Both the position numbers and the translations under genes were made by a program. From NCBI RefSeq assembly GCF_965363235.1, contig NC_134841.1:49745078-49809077 (forward strand): DNA of 64,000 nt, given 5' to 3'. Numbering within the stretch: the first letter of the stretch is position 1; the number at the start of each line of letters is the position of its first letter. Under the pieces are notes generated by a model, which had not been told where the DNA came from, ran no database searches, and saw nothing but the letters and a program-made list of their open reading frames with translations. The DNA comes from Mytilus galloprovincialis (Eukaryota; Mollusca; Bivalvia; Mytilida; Mytilidae). Shown piece after piece: positions 20,338-33,454 of the stretch.

Positions 20338-22669
20338 TTAATACTTTCCGCCTGGACAAACTTGTCCTAAAAGAGTTTTCAACAAACTTTCTACAATTTT
20401 AGCTGGTATATATGTATATCCATCAGAAACTTCATTTCTCTTGTCCTTATTCTGCCATTGTAAATAATGTAAAGGTATATGTCTGGTAATATTTTTAAAG
20501 AGATCGTGCTGCTTCTTTGAAAAGTTTTTGGGATTGCGAGGAAGTAGTTCAATAAGGCCTCCCTTTGGAGGAAGGAATAGTTCCAACATTAAGCCAGCAC
20601 CATGCATACCTATTATTATATCAGTTTCTGAAATCAACTTCAGTTGTTCTGTCATTGACATAGGTGCAAGATCGGCTGCTGTGAATCGGATATCAGGAAA
20701 AGACGCGTTGGTGGCATTGAACAATTCGTTTTCATTGATAATTTTACGCGTTAGCTTTCCTTGCGGGTTTCTCGGATGAGATAAATAGTCATGTCTCCAA
20801 ATAAACAATACGTTTATATTGTCACAGTTTGGTGCTGACCTCGGAGTTATTCCATATTTATTCATAACAAAGGACCTAAGGTGATCAATGTAAGAAACTT
20901 GCTTCAGATCAAACAAGTTCAAAGGAGAAAATTTTTCCAGCATTGGCCAAACCATTTCTCTAAAAATAACTGGTTGCTTTAAATGTCGGACTCGAATTAC
21001 TCGCCCGAAAAGTTTTTCCCAAAGAGGGTCTATATGTCCTTTTGGATGTCCATCTGCAAATAATATGATGGAATCTTTTGGGTCCTTGTGAAAGAAAATA
21101 TGTAAAAGAAACACGTTAAATATATCGTTCATCGAATGGTATACATTTGCATATTCATATCTTTGTATTGCAATCGTGAAATTGGAAATTACTTTGATTT
21201 CTGCTTGTCTTTTTAAAGAATATGGTAGACTGACCATGTTCAGCCAGGTTGGTAAATGCCCTCGCATATTCATATACCTGGCAAATGTGTACTTTAATCG
21301 ATATCTACAGTCTATTTGAAAGAATCCCTTTTTAGGGTTTAGCATCTCACTATATTCCCTCTGTCGTAAAACTTGAGAAACATTCTCCCCACCAAACGCC
21401 CCTCGACTTTTAGATGAGTCGATTGTAATATTCATCCACCGGACAAAAATGTTAGCAAATCCTTGAAATTTACCGTTGCACTGTGTAGAGTTCCGTTTGG
21501 ACCAATAGTTCAAAAATTGATCATGAATAGTGAAGTTTTCTTTGAAAAAGAAGAATGATTTATCTTCATGAACTCTGTGGTTGTAGGTGTTTGAAATAAT
21601 GTTATAAGATGGTGTTGCGCCAATCTTAACGATTCGTGTTACTCCAGGGTTTATTCCATTTGAAGTTGAGTTTCGAGAAGCCATTCTTGCTAAAACATTA
21701 TTTGTATCTTTATTTGTAAGAGTTTCTGTACGAGGAATATCAATTGTAGTTTCCACTAGATTTTCGTTCATAGACGGACGGATAGGTAAAGTACTGAATT
21801 CTTCCGAATTATTCCGAAGAGATAACATACCGGTATTTTCTTCAATCCTTATTTCACCCCTTGAAACAGATTTTGAGGCAGACGATATTGCTCCTTTTAC
21901 ATTATACTCAATTTTCCCTATTAAAGGAATATTAACTATAATCGTATCTTGTGTATACTTTTGCACGTGCTGTATATCTTCGTTAAATTTCAAAATAAAC
22001 ACTGTGATGTAAAATAGCCATAACAAAGAAAAAATGAAAAACCACGGTCTTATCCAATTTTTGCAAGATCTTTTCCCAGACTTTATCTGTAAAATAAGTA
22101 TATTTAAATAGAATTGAAATATATTATATGTATATCAGTTTAACTGAAATAAAAAGTATTTGCAAAAACAGCAACAAATGCTTGGTACTATTTCATGAGT
22201 ACTAAGTCAAGAGGTTTTAGTTGTTGTTGCAGAGTATCTTAAAGTTTATACTTAAAACGTCATTTAGCTTGACGAGGATAAAACATGCATGAATTTATTT
22301 CATATCATCATATAATCAGAATCATTTGTAGTTAATTTTGTGATGAAGCGTTTTATTTCTTGGTTGTTTGTGGGTTTTCAATGGTTTTTTTTTTTCGCAG
22401 TACAAATAGTTGAATCGAAATAAAAACAAAACCAGTTGATACGCAAAGCTAGTGTTCACACAAGGGATATCATATTTGCTTTGCTACAATGTCTCTTTTT
22501 ACACTGAATTAATATGTTTTGGAAATACATGAGAACTAAATGGCTATTTGAATTAACATCTTTTTGTTTTCAATCTTGTACTTTAAATATAAAAAAAGAA
22601 TAGAAATCAAAAATAACTTTTCATAAAGGTTCGACTTACTTTTTGAAAAATCCTTCTTTTTACAATCAT
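20338..22669 (-). CDS. Type II membrane glycosyltransferase of the GT61 (DUF563) family, two exons (592 aa)
   Basis: Exon 1 is 22669-22640 (30 bases, MIVKRRIFQK) with donor AAA|GTAAGT; exon 2 is 22086-20338 after the acceptor TTTTACAG. The join is phase 0 and continues IKSGKRSCKNW, giving a basic cytoplasmic tail, then a membrane segment at about residues 24-42 (PWFFIFSLLWLFYITVFIL): a Golgi or ER type II topology. The catalytic region carries the GT61 signature: a YHSMNDIFNVFLLH segment in the middle and IIIGMHGAGLMLELFLPP with the HGAG motif at 505-508, followed by GLIELLPRNP. Several N-glycosylation sequons (NFT, NST, NIT) suit a luminal domain. GT61 enzymes transfer GlcNAc or pentoses to protein or glycan acceptors; animal members include EOGT and POMGNT2, but this protein is not clearly either, and its donor and acceptor are unknown. 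Starting instead at an internal codon of exon 2 would cut the membrane anchor. Confidence 0.88.
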
Positions 22670-25600
22670 GTTTTTATGTGTAATATTTTCCGAGTTGTAA
22701 GATATGATTTTACCATGCATGTATGGTCAATTTAGCCAACAGCAATTTGTCGAAGATTTCCTGGTCTTATACAGAGTTACGAAACTTGAACTTAAGGTAT
22801 ACTATAGATATGCCTAGAGGTAGTTGTCATCGCTGAAGACTGAAGAATTAAAAAATTACAATACACATAGAAAATAGGAATATTTCTATTTTTTGCCATA
22901 AAGTATCATATATGGCCTGAATAATGGGACACTTGTAAGTTGTTGAATTCATAATTAATATATTCATATTTTCAAACAATCAGTGTCTGAAAATGGGTTT
23001 TGACAATTAGCTGCATATATTAACAACCAACATTTTTGACTGATCAAGAAGTTCTCTAAAATTAACGATATTGGACAGAACTAGAACCAAAACTTCTGCC
23101 TCCCTTTTGAGTTGATTTCGGGGCATATTTGAGTGGGTAAGTTTGAACAAACAAATAATTACTAGTAATATGAACTGGTCAGATCAATATGTATGTCACA
23201 AGTTGGCTATCATTATAAATGGCAAAAGTGTATAAAAATGAAAAAGAGTGATTGGATCAGACAAAGTTACTTGCTAGCAATAAATTAAATCAATCATGAT
23301 AGATCAAATATAGATGTTGATTATAGTTGACTGCAATATTTGGTCTCCTATTGAATAAGTTATAAGCCAATTTCTAGAATTAAAAATAAGTACTCTCAAT
23401 TTTTAGTTTTTTGAACACCTGTCTTTATTCAAATGAGGAGATTTGGTATTATTTCAAGCGAGACAACACGTTACACTGAAAAGCATTGTTCATAAATGAT
23501 ACCCTCGCTATAATCTGATGAATAACTGGATACCATAGATAGGAAATGTATCGCACACAGTATAAATGCTCAGAACAGGAAGCTTGATTTCAAATTCGAT
23601 GGAACTTTTTTATTCATGAGAAACAAATCGTAGATTGTTTTTAGTTATGGCCTTATAACATTCAATAAATATTATGTAAACATGAACTTGTTGAAAGATA
23701 AATCTAAAAATGGATCTCAGAGTATAGGATGTTTACCTGAATCTAAAAACTAATTTCAGTAAACTTTGGCTTTACCTCCTGAGAAAAGATCGAGAATAGA
23801 TGTCATGGAGCGGACGGATGCATAGATAGAACTTGTATACCCTCTCCTTTTGGAAGCGAGTGTGTAATGATTCATTAGCAAAAGGGTGCTGTACATTTTT
23901 TTTTTCATTTACATTAACCCACAGTGTTTTTTTCGACTACGACCACATGCAATCCATCATCGTTAGAGCATGAAACTTGTAGACCATATATATTTTCACT
24001 TTTTATGTGATTAACTTGATATATCGAAATAACAGAGTTTTTTTTTTGAAAATGGTGAAATGATTGCGGTTTGTAGACTATAGTCGTGTCACCATTATTG
24101 GGTATTTATTTAGACGACAGTAATTCATATTAATAGAAGTTTTATTATGGAATAAATCCTCTATTAATTACCTCTTGATTACATTGAAGAAGAAAATGTT
24201 TTATTCTACTCTGATGATATCCAATAAGGAGTATTCACATTTGGACATCTTAAGTTGTTCGTGGTCAATTTCATTGTTCAGTTTTCATGCATTATCAAAT
24301 AAATGGGTAGAATTAAACAGTCCAATTGTGACTTTTATTTGATAATTGTGTCGATTTTGTCAAATTAAACATCTTGCATGTCAAGTATACCCCCATGATC
24401 GCTTTATACCTCTGTTCTGGTGACATGGTCCAAACAAAGTATTGTCGGGGTCGGCAAGGAATAAAAGTGGAAACGCGACAAACAAATTCTTCAAAAGTTC
24501 GACATAAATTTGAATTAATGTCGTTTTAGAATCATTAATCTTCATTAATGACAGATTAAAGATTTCTGGGAGAAACCGATAAAACAACACGTCTCAATTT
24601 GGGTATTTTGACATTATTTAAACTTAATAATCGTTTTTCATGATGGATATACAATTTTCGCGTTGACAATAAGATCGTATCATTCCATCGTTAATTATAA
24701 TACATTTTACATTCTATTTCACATTCTTTATTCAACAAGAAACTGTACTCTTTATTTTATTAACTGTTAAATTTCATTTTCTGTCCATCTTTACTACGCA
24801 TGCGTAAATGAATAAGTAAAGTATTATGAAGCTAGGTTGCTTAGCTAAAATGAATTTGCTGAAATGTGTCTCCTTATGACTCAGTTTACCAAAAATGTTT
24901 CTAATCGCAGGATAGTTGTATCTCCAAATTTTTGTTCCATCACCAAAATATGTGTCACATTTTCTTTATAAAAACTGCGTTAAGTTTCACAACTTTGAAA
25001 TGCCTAGTTTCAAAAAATCCAACATGCAAAACGTAACATTTAAGTGATTTGTTCACAAATTTCAAAATTTAAAATATCAATTTTGAAGATTGTTTTTTTT
25101 TTAATGTAATACAGTCTAAGAAGGTCCAGATAGATTAGTTGCGTTATTTCTAATTTTAGGGAATTTTTTGAAAATCTGAAATGTATGTACTCTCTTTATA
25201 TTTTTTTCTCATTAAATTGAATTAGCATAACTATGTTTTATATGTCTCATAAGCTTTAACGAAAATGGATGTTGTGTAACTTCAATTCATTACTGTTCAT
25301 ATATTTATCGTTTGAATATTTTTAAGACTTCGTTTTATTGAAAAACAACGAATACCTACTTACCTAGAATGTTTATTTAGAACTATATTTTTAGCTTTAA
25401 TCGACCTTGAGATTGTAACTTTTAAAGGCAACGGATACCTTTGATTGTTATTTAGCGATTCTGTTAGTGCTATTTAGGTGGTTGTGCCTTCTCTTGTTTT
25501 TAAACGTTCGGTCTTATGAGTGCGCTATGAAGATTGTTCCGGAAACAATTGTCCTTCATATGTATTACAGGATTTGTTCTTCATTAATGAATGTGGAACT

Positions 25601-27549
25601 GAGAATGCATGGTAGTTAATATCATAAGACATAAGACATAAAGTTTTATTTAGAGTCAGTATATGCAATACAAGTACAAACATAAGCTCTGAAGAGCTTT
25701 TAAAACAGACAAAACAACAAATAAAACAAAACATACATATCAAGTCATGCACACATAAATTTAAAATATAAGCAAAAGTTCATATCAGTATATAAGCAAG
25801 CAGCCCAAAAATTCTTAAAAGCATATTATAAGTTAAACACACAACGAAACATGCACTATTGAGATAAAAAAAAACAACAACACAAAAATAAAATGGTTTT
25901 CACACTTAAAGCACATATTATAGAAAAACTTATCAAACTTAGATCTATTTTGTGCAAAATGTACAATTGTTTTTTCATCACAGTGCACTTAAATGCATAC
26001 CCTTGATACACAGATGAACCTAAGAAACAAGGTTATTGAACATAATTACATAAAAGTTCAAATATCACAGTAGACCGTGTATAACAAGAGAACCCATAGT
26101 GTTTGTCTGTTGAACAGAAATTAAAAAATAATTTGAAAAATAGAATAAAATACAAGTCCTATATTTGGTAAATGAAATTAATTCAAGAATACAAAATTAA
26201 AATAAATTAGTTTAAATTAAAACATGAAAACAACACTTTACAAATTCCATGCGTCTCTTCTTTGGAAGCCAAGGATCATACGAACTGAAAAAGTTGAAGA
26301 GACCATGACAAAAATACTTAAGGACAAATGCTCGTGTTTCATGGTTTTACATCTTTAGGTGCGAGGCTTTGTTTGCGTTATCACATTATCTTTAAATTAT
26401 ATACTAATATTAATTTATATTGAAGTAAATTCATAAAATGACTAATCCTACATATATTTTAATAGTTATCAAGGGTACCAGGATTATCAAACTAAAATCA
26501 AATACTCTAAAGTTTGAAACAAAATAATCTAGTCAATACCAAAATATTTACACTGACAATAGTAGTACGGTATTCCAAAACAGAGTTATGGAGTTTCTGA
26601 ATAAATATCTTTTAAGTTATTAACATCAATCCCGTTTCAAAGAATTAGACAAAATAATTTACTCTAGAGTCAAAAGAAAACCCACAACACTTTATTTATA
26701 AACAAAAGAAATCTTAGCTTTCTCTTTTCTGACAATATGACGGCGATGAAGATAACGATGACGCTGATTAAAAAAACGAATATTTTAACACTTAGGATTG
26801 GTTTAGACTACAAAATTACTTTCAATATTTTCCCTTTCCATATAAATCTGAATGAGACGACCAACTTATTGTAATTTTCATATCCTACTTACACTTTATA
26901 ATGAGGATTAGTAAAATGCATCAATTTTTTCATATCATGAGGAATAAATATCCATGTAATCATTTTACAGCGATTTTGAATAACCATTAAATAGCAAATA
27001 TCAGTCCGTCCAGAAACAGAAGATTGTCTTAAAATTGATGGCTCAGGACATATGGTTATCTGTAACTAGAAAAGAATACTTAATCATCCAATCAGTACAT
27101 AGAACACTGCTATTTTGTCAGAAAATGAATCGTCCTAATACCTATGATCACATATCGCTTATTTTTTGCGCCGTTTCATGGGCGACCAATTTGTATGGTA
27201 TTATATTTGACGCGTTTGGGATAAAATTGAATAGCAGTTTTCGCCCGAATTTATCCCTTTTAATACTACGTCGGTAAATTGATGCGCATTTTAATTCACT
27301 ACATATTAAGTTTTTATTGCTCTTTCGTCGGACTTAGCTGTTATCAGTGGCAATTAGCTTCTCTCGAAATGGGCAATCGTGATCAGCGAACGATTGATCC
27401 ATCATTAAGTCAAATGGGTGCCTCATGAATCAAAAATGAATCTATATGTGCTTCTTAATCCCCAATCTAGCGCTTATAACTATTTCTGGCTTATCTATCG
27501 TACATCAGTATATTGCGGAGTTATTTTTCTAGGAGAAAATCGTCATTGA
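22670..27549. other. Long AT-rich stretch without recognised genes
   Basis: About 4.9 kb upstream of the glycosyltransferase gene. The short frames at 24381-24590, 25525-25752 and 27035-27277 have no splice-like borders and no recognisable motif. A CATAAGACATAAGACATAAA stretch at about 25622-25645 could be the tail of an old retroposon. Promoter elements of the glycosyltransferase should lie near 22700-23000, but no TATA box stands out. Confidence 0.5.
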
Positions 27550-27962
27550 TTAACTAATGAGGAATTTTATCTCTTTTATGTCCCCGTGATAATCAGACAA
27601 ATTTACTTCGACTCTGTAAAACAAACATTTGTCCTCATTATGCAAATCAGAAGTAAAACCGTTTGAAAATAAAATAGAAACTTTCTGATTTTGTGGGGAT
27701 ATTATTCGTATAAAGAGTCTTCCATTTTTTTTCTTATAAAGGGATAATTTAGTAAGCGAAATGTCGCCGTAAATGAATAGTTTACAGATAATATCATGTA
27801 CTTCTATTTGCATAAATCCAGTTGTTGTATGTTCTGCAAAGAAGTTTCCAAAGAATTGAATTGATGAAACTTCGACTGTCTTTGAAAAAAATGGTAAAAA
27901 ATGGGGATGGGACATTTTGCCTTGCAGTATGCCTCCGATAGAACCTTGGGGCGTTGGGCACT
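27550..27962 (-). CDS. Possible terminal exon of an unknown gene
   Basis: From an acceptor-like ATACCTAG at 27963 the minus strand stays open for 136 codons (starting CPTPQGSIGGILQGKM) to a TAA at 27550. The product is non-repetitive and looks like a folded domain with alternating beta strands, for example EVHDIICKLFIYGDISLTKL. An ATG at 27984 in the same frame would allow a 144-residue single-exon reading. No domain is recognised. The frame phase (two leading bases) could accept the exon candidate at 30671-30423 if that exon ended at CAAA|GTGGAA, giving a Lys codon, but this donor is weak. It could also be a chance open frame. Confidence 0.4.
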
Positions 27963-28334
27963 CTAGGTATAACATACTATACATAATATAAAAGTAGAAT
28001 GTAGAATAATATATACTTTACAAATAAAGATGATTTTTGAGTTTCCATTATGAACTTTCAATATTTGTGTAGCAACATTAAAGCAGCGCGATTTTCTCGA
28101 TAGAGAATTGCTGCGTACAAGTAAACCTTGGGTTGAACGTTCTTATTGGTAAGTTGCAAAATTATAGTTATGAGATAACACCCTTTCTTTCCAGGTTTAT
28201 TCTTTGTTTAACAACCCTTGTCAAACACTTGGAAAACATAGATAGCCATTTTCTGTCTTTAAGCTCAAACTGGTAGACAAAGTACGAATTCTTGAGATAT
28301 CAGCAACTATAATCAAAATGAGATAAAGTTGTTT

Positions 28335-29070
28335 ATCATACTTAGACTAAATAACATATGATTTTTACTGTATGATAATAGCATAAAATTGACGTAAATT
28401 TCATATTTTTCGAATTGGTGCTTAGCGGGCTGATATGAAAAGTTTATCACATGCTTCGAACGTTATCACATGCCTTTCCGTAACGTTATCGCATGGCATT
28501 CCGGTAATACTCGGAAAATTCCGGAAAATACACCTCAATGTTACGTTTTCAGTGAAAAACATCACAAAGTAGTGTACAAAACAATTATTTGGATAGTGGA
28601 AAGTATATTGTGTAAAAAAACCAAAATAAATGCATTTTTAAAAATTTCAAACATAATTTAGAAACTAACTTTTATAAAATTTGACTTTTCCAAGCAGTGT
28701 TCATTATGTAGATTGTTAAAGTATTTTTTTTTGTTTGTCGATTCGTCCATATTAAAATGTTTTTCTTCTCTTTTGATGCATATGATAGAAAGATTTCATA
28801 TCGAATGCACTAAATTTGGGGTCCGACGTTCTTTGAACTTTAATTTGGGAACCACATGAAAGGATCTGTATTCAATATATGAATTTGTTATTTTTCTCCT
28901 TTGTTGAAGCATATGTTAAAAAGATCATAACATGTCATTTTTCATATCGCATGTATTATCAGCCCTCGTTCAATATCAGCCCTCGAGCCATGCGGCTCTT
29001 GGGCTGATATTGAACCTAGGGCTGATAATACATGCGATATGAAAAATGTCATGTAATAATCTGATAATAT
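28335..29070 (+). mobile_element. Interspersed element ending in a long perfect palindrome (copy 2)
   Basis: This is the second copy of the element at 15878-16665. Its right end, about 28929-29053, is a nearly perfect inverted repeat with arms of about 60 bases (outer arm ACATGTCATTTTTCATATCG, inner arm CAATATCAGCCCTCGAGCC) and almost no loop. The copy is longer at the palindrome centre than copy 1, which lacks the inner part. The frame at 28470-28661 lies inside and is not a gene. Confidence 0.85.
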
Positions 29071-30422
29071 TGATCAGCAGTTTGTTGTCACAATTTTTGG
29101 AAGAGTTGAGACCTCAAGTACCAACTTATAACGGTAGTCTTATCTTTTCCTGTCGTCGACACTGGTCATTTGTTTTCTGTTGTAGTTGTTCTGATGCGGA
29201 GATGTTATCTTTGTATTTACTAAAACAAATGGGAATATTTAAATTCGGAATTAAAATGTAATGTCTTGTAAAGGGAGAAAGCCACACTCTCCGATAGTAA
29301 AAATACCCTCGCTTTTAGGGGGTCCGTAAGTGATGCTTTGGAAAGCAAAATGTCTATACCCAACTTTACGTTTTTTTATTTGTAGTTCAAATATCCAAAC
29401 CTTTATTCCAGCCGAAAAAAAACGAAGAACCTATCTTATTGATTTTGTAGAATATAAATGTTCTTGTCCTGAACTTGCATAAAATGAATGCTACTAGACT
29501 GAAACAAACAACAACCAAGCTATCACTGCAAATGGAGGGTTGCGTACTGACAAAAAATTTCCTGATACCACATAATTGTATTTTCAAAGTCAGGATTTTC
29601 GTCAATTGTTATCTTTTTGTTTTATTTACCGAATTTGACGTTTATTTAAAAGTTATTAAATCATTACTTGTCTAGACTTAGGACGGATTACAGCTTGCCA
29701 TTTGGTTGTCAATCATTAAAAGCTATACGGTGACCTCTGACTTATTGTCTATGTTCGGTAAGCTTATGTTATATGGTTGCTGTGTAACTTACATTACGCT
29801 TCATCTTCTTTAATTCATATTTGAACATAAAATGACTAAGGACAAACACGTGAGCTAATTGTTTACAAAATTAAAAAAAAATTGTTAGGCATAGGAAGAT
29901 AGGATTTTGTTTTACACTTTATATTATAGAATCCATCTTTCTAGTTCATTATATAGGAATTGTAAATTCAGACAGTTAAACTTTCCAAAATCTAGAGGGC
30001 CAAATAAGGTAATAAGACCCATCATACCCCCCCCCCCCCCTAAAAAACAAACAAACCACACAACACAAGCAATAAATCAAAACATAAGAAACAAAAGATA
30101 ATACACTTTATACATAATCCAATACGAATAAAAAAAAGTTCATTGTACTAGGCATTGTTACAATTTGGTTAAAACATATTGGGAAAAGCATTGCAGATTA
30201 AAGTATTCCATACCCTTGTTGAATTCTAAATCCAAAGTCTATTATTTATTGTCTTTTATAGCGACCTTCTTCGTACAGTGGCAGTCAAATTTCCCCCGGC
30301 CTTCATACTGGTCGACAAAACTTTCGAAACTATATATTGCATGCATTATTGCGAATTTGTTATCGTCTTTAATATGCATGACATATTTGCATCTTGGCGT
30401 TAAGCTATTAGTTTAAACATAT

Positions 30423-30671
30423 TTATTTATAGTGGATTGGGAAACAAGTTATTGAAACATATATTAATCCCTTTCCACTTTGCGGGTGCGAGTGCTGCTT
30501 TGTAGCGGCATTAGCCTGCTCTTTTTCGAAATCTTCAAGGGTGTCTTTTAAGTGAATGACAGAGATATGTCTCTCTCTCTTAACACGGGTCATCCATTTA
30601 TCGTCCCCTATCATCGTTTCCTCAAGACCATACTCGCAAATGGTGTCCAGGGAGAGCCGAAAATTTAGTCC
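30423..30671 (-). CDS. Possible exon of an unknown gene
   Basis: After a good acceptor (ATAATTTCAG at 30672) the minus strand reads GLNFRLSLDTICEYGLEET, MIGDDKWMTRVKRERH and ISVIHLKDTLEDFEKEQANA in one frame, 82 codons to a TAA at 30423. The composition (amphipathic helices, charged residues, conserved-looking Trp) is clearly protein-like for about 65 codons and then degrades, so a donor probably lies near 30450-30475. The other two frames have early stops. I do not recognise the family. It may belong with the minus-strand candidates at 31.3 and 27.6 kb. Confidence 0.45.
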   Translation of the reverse strand, partial: GLNFRLSLDTICEYGLEETMIGDDKWMTRVKRERHISVIHLKDTLEDFEKEQANAATKQHSHPQSGKGLIYVSITCFPIHYK

Positions 30672-31270
30672 CTGAAATTATCATCCCGTTAAGGTTAAGC
30701 TATTAACAATCAACCAATCAATCAAAATGTTTTATAGTTTGTTTTCTTGATTTTATTTGCAAAATACATACTATTATTGTCAAAAGTTACAAGTTTGCAC
30801 GCTAAGAACGGTTGTAAATAATTCCTTATATGTATCCCAACGTTATGATATTTATGTTTATTTTCATATAACCAAGGCGTATATATTGACTCCGATCTCA
30901 AAGCTTCGAGCCTGATTCGAAATAACTAACATATGGGGCCTGATCATATAGATGAAGAAAGTAATCACTATTTACTATTTAGAGAGCACGTACGTTTAGC
31001 GACTTCTAATGTTTATGTTTGATTATTACATGGTATTGAATTTATGTTGTTATAATAGTGTGTTTATTATTTATACCACTAAATCAAATTTGGAGGGAAC
31101 TTCAAGAGTCCCAAGAAGCACCGTCAAAGAATAAACTGTAATGGGTTACTGCAGTCACTTGTATTGTGGTGTTGCCATAAAGAACTCTTGTCTTTTAAAG
31201 TATATTATGCAATGTTTTGTTGTTAGTATTTTCTCGCACTTTTCCGTTTCAATTTTTATTCCTTTCTGTC

Positions 31271-31364
31271 TTATTCATCACTCATTCGGCAATCCTCGGT
31301 AGAATCCGCTACTCTCCTTCTATGAGGGTACGGAATCGGCCGAGTTGAGACGAATGATTCATCA
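31271..31364 (-). CDS. Possible exon of an unknown gene
   Basis: An acceptor TTTGTTGACAG ends at 31365 and the frame reads DESFVSTRPIPYPHRRRVAD followed by STEDCRMSDE and TAA at 31271. The phase (one leading base) matches the donor of the minus-strand candidate at 38504. Possible internal donors are AGA|GTAGCG, which would join in frame to the candidate at 30671, and ATGA|GTGATG. Only about 30 codons support it, so it is weak. Confidence 0.3.
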
Positions 31365-32196
31365 CTGTCAACAAATATTGTTTGTGTGTTTATTTCCTTA
31401 TTTATTCTAACGAGCCTTTTGAAGAGAAAATGATAAATCTCCATAAACATCAAACTCTCTAGTGGGAGTGAACTCGTGTATCATTTTAAGAATAGTTAAG
31501 TTAAAAGGATATATACTGTTCCTACATCATTGTACTACATTCAACCAGTCAAATTTATTAACATTTATTTCACAGACAGTGTACACAGGCTTTTAAAAAT
31601 AGATCTTATAATGTTACTTCCAGTTTAATAATTCAATCAAGGCAATTAAATTGTAGTTTAATGATAAAGTAAGTTCAATGATTAAACACGAGACCACCAT
31701 AATGAGCAGATGTTCAAATCGAGGCTTACGGCTCACGAGTTTTTTCTTTGTTATACCTGTCAAGAATATAGCTGCAACATATTTCATTAACTTTAGTAGA
31801 AACTTCATACAGTTTGTGAGATTGTTCCAAATATTTAATTGCCTATTATAAAAACGATTTTCAAAGAAGAAGATAAAAATAAAAATGCATATTAAGAATG
31901 TATAAAGTGTATTTGGAAAAATCTAACGAATAAATCTGTTTCATCTGTATTTGTAAATAGTTGTCTCCTTATATGGTTGGTTAGGTTTTTTTGGCCATAT
32001 TTCGGCACCAAAGTTGTCATATGTGCTGATAGTTTAATAAACTGTAGGTTGGTTCCCTCCGTAAAATATCCAGTTTGCCTTCGGAGTATTGTCAAGAATT
32101 TCAATAACGACCAGGTACCAGTCTAATTAAAGTGTTAGACAAGAGACATTTGCCAGTCTAATTGGATATGAATAGCCTTTTAACTGACATACTGTG

Positions 32197-33280
32197 CCGG
32201 ATGTTAACATGAGTACCACGACGGTTATCGCTGGTGGAGCAGGAACTGTAGACCTTTAGAAGCTGATGAATTAATCTCCATTGCTTTAATCTTGTTGGGT
32301 TTGTAGTGTTTTGTTACTTGTTATTTGCCTTTGTATTGTTTAATCGTCTATTGTGGTGCATGTAATTCTTCGAATTGATTTTGATTTTTCGCTTGGTATT
32401 TTCAATATAAAACAGGATAAAGAGATCGGTAGTATTTCCAATGAGATAACTATCTGCAAGTTAAGTGCTCGTTCATTTCACTACCTTAGTGATTATTTCA
32501 TATGAAAACAAATACAAGTGTACACTTTTTTATTTTTAATTTGACACGATATTTTGAAAAATTCCTTTTTCAAATCAGTTAGAGCCATTATCGTTAGCAA
32601 CAACTGTTTCTGCATGTTGACATGAGTACCACGACGGTTATCGCTGGTGGAGCAGGAACTGTATACCTTTATAAGCTGCTGAATTAATCTCCATTTTTTT
32701 TTAATTTTGTAGGGATTGTAGTGTTTTGTTTCTTGTTATTTGCTTGTTTATCATTAAATCGTCCGGCTATTGTGGTGCCTGTATTTCTTCAATAGTTATC
32801 AAAGGTATCCGGATTATAATTTAGTACGCCAGACGCTCGTTTCGTCTACATAAGACTCATCAGTGACGCTCAAATCCAAATATTTATAAAGCCAAACAAG
32901 TACAAAGTTGAAGAGCATTGAGGATCCAAAATTCCAAAAAGTTGTGCCAAATACAGCTAAGGTAATCTATGCCTGGGAAAAGAAAATCCTTAGTTTTTTC
33001 GACAAATTCATAGTTTTTTTCGTTTGGTATCTTCAATGTCCTTCAATATAAAACAGGATAAGGAGATCGGTAGTATTTCCAATGTGATAACCTTCTTAGT
33101 GCTCGTTCATTTCACTCCCTTAGTTTTATTTCATATGAAAACAAATACAAGTATATATTTTTTTTATTTTAATTTGACACGATATTTTGAAGAACGTCTC
33201 AAAATTTTAATTTATCAGATTACTTTTCAAAGCATTTAGAGCCATTAAACGTTAGCAATAACTGTTTCTGCACTCGTTTT
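32197..33280 (+). repeat. Tandem duplication of a 411-bp unit, second copy interrupted
   Basis: TGAGTACCACGACGGTTATC occurs at about 32210 and 32621 (period 411). GAGATCGGTAGTATTTCCAA occurs at about 32421 and 33063 (period 642). The 231 extra bases in the second copy are the repeat at 32795-33015. Both copies share 'gctggtggagcaggaactgta', 'gtgctcgttcatttcact', 'atgaaaacaaatacaagt' and 'tttgacacgatattttgaa'. No coding frame is convincing; the frame at 33024-33239 is part of the duplication. Confidence 0.85.
32795..33015 (+). repeat. GAAACGCGCGTCTGG-family repeat inserted in the duplicated unit
   Basis: GTTATCAAAGGTATCCGGAT, 'acgccagacgctcgtttcgtctacataagactcatcagtgacgctc' and 'gttgaagagcattgaggatccaaaa' mark this as the same family as 48170-48362 and the array at 34006-35065. 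It is absent from the first copy of the surrounding duplication, so it inserted after the duplication arose. Confidence 0.8.
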
Positions 33281-33454
33281 TATAAAAGTTTAATGAAAGA
33301 GTTTATTAGATTTGGTTCGATGCTTAAATTTTATATAGACGATGGATATTATGCATGAATTTTTCCCTGTTTATTTATGAAGTTTAAAAATAACATACAC
33401 TTTTAATAATTGCTGTAAGATGTCGTCCGGGCGCAGGAAGTACATGCATGAAAT

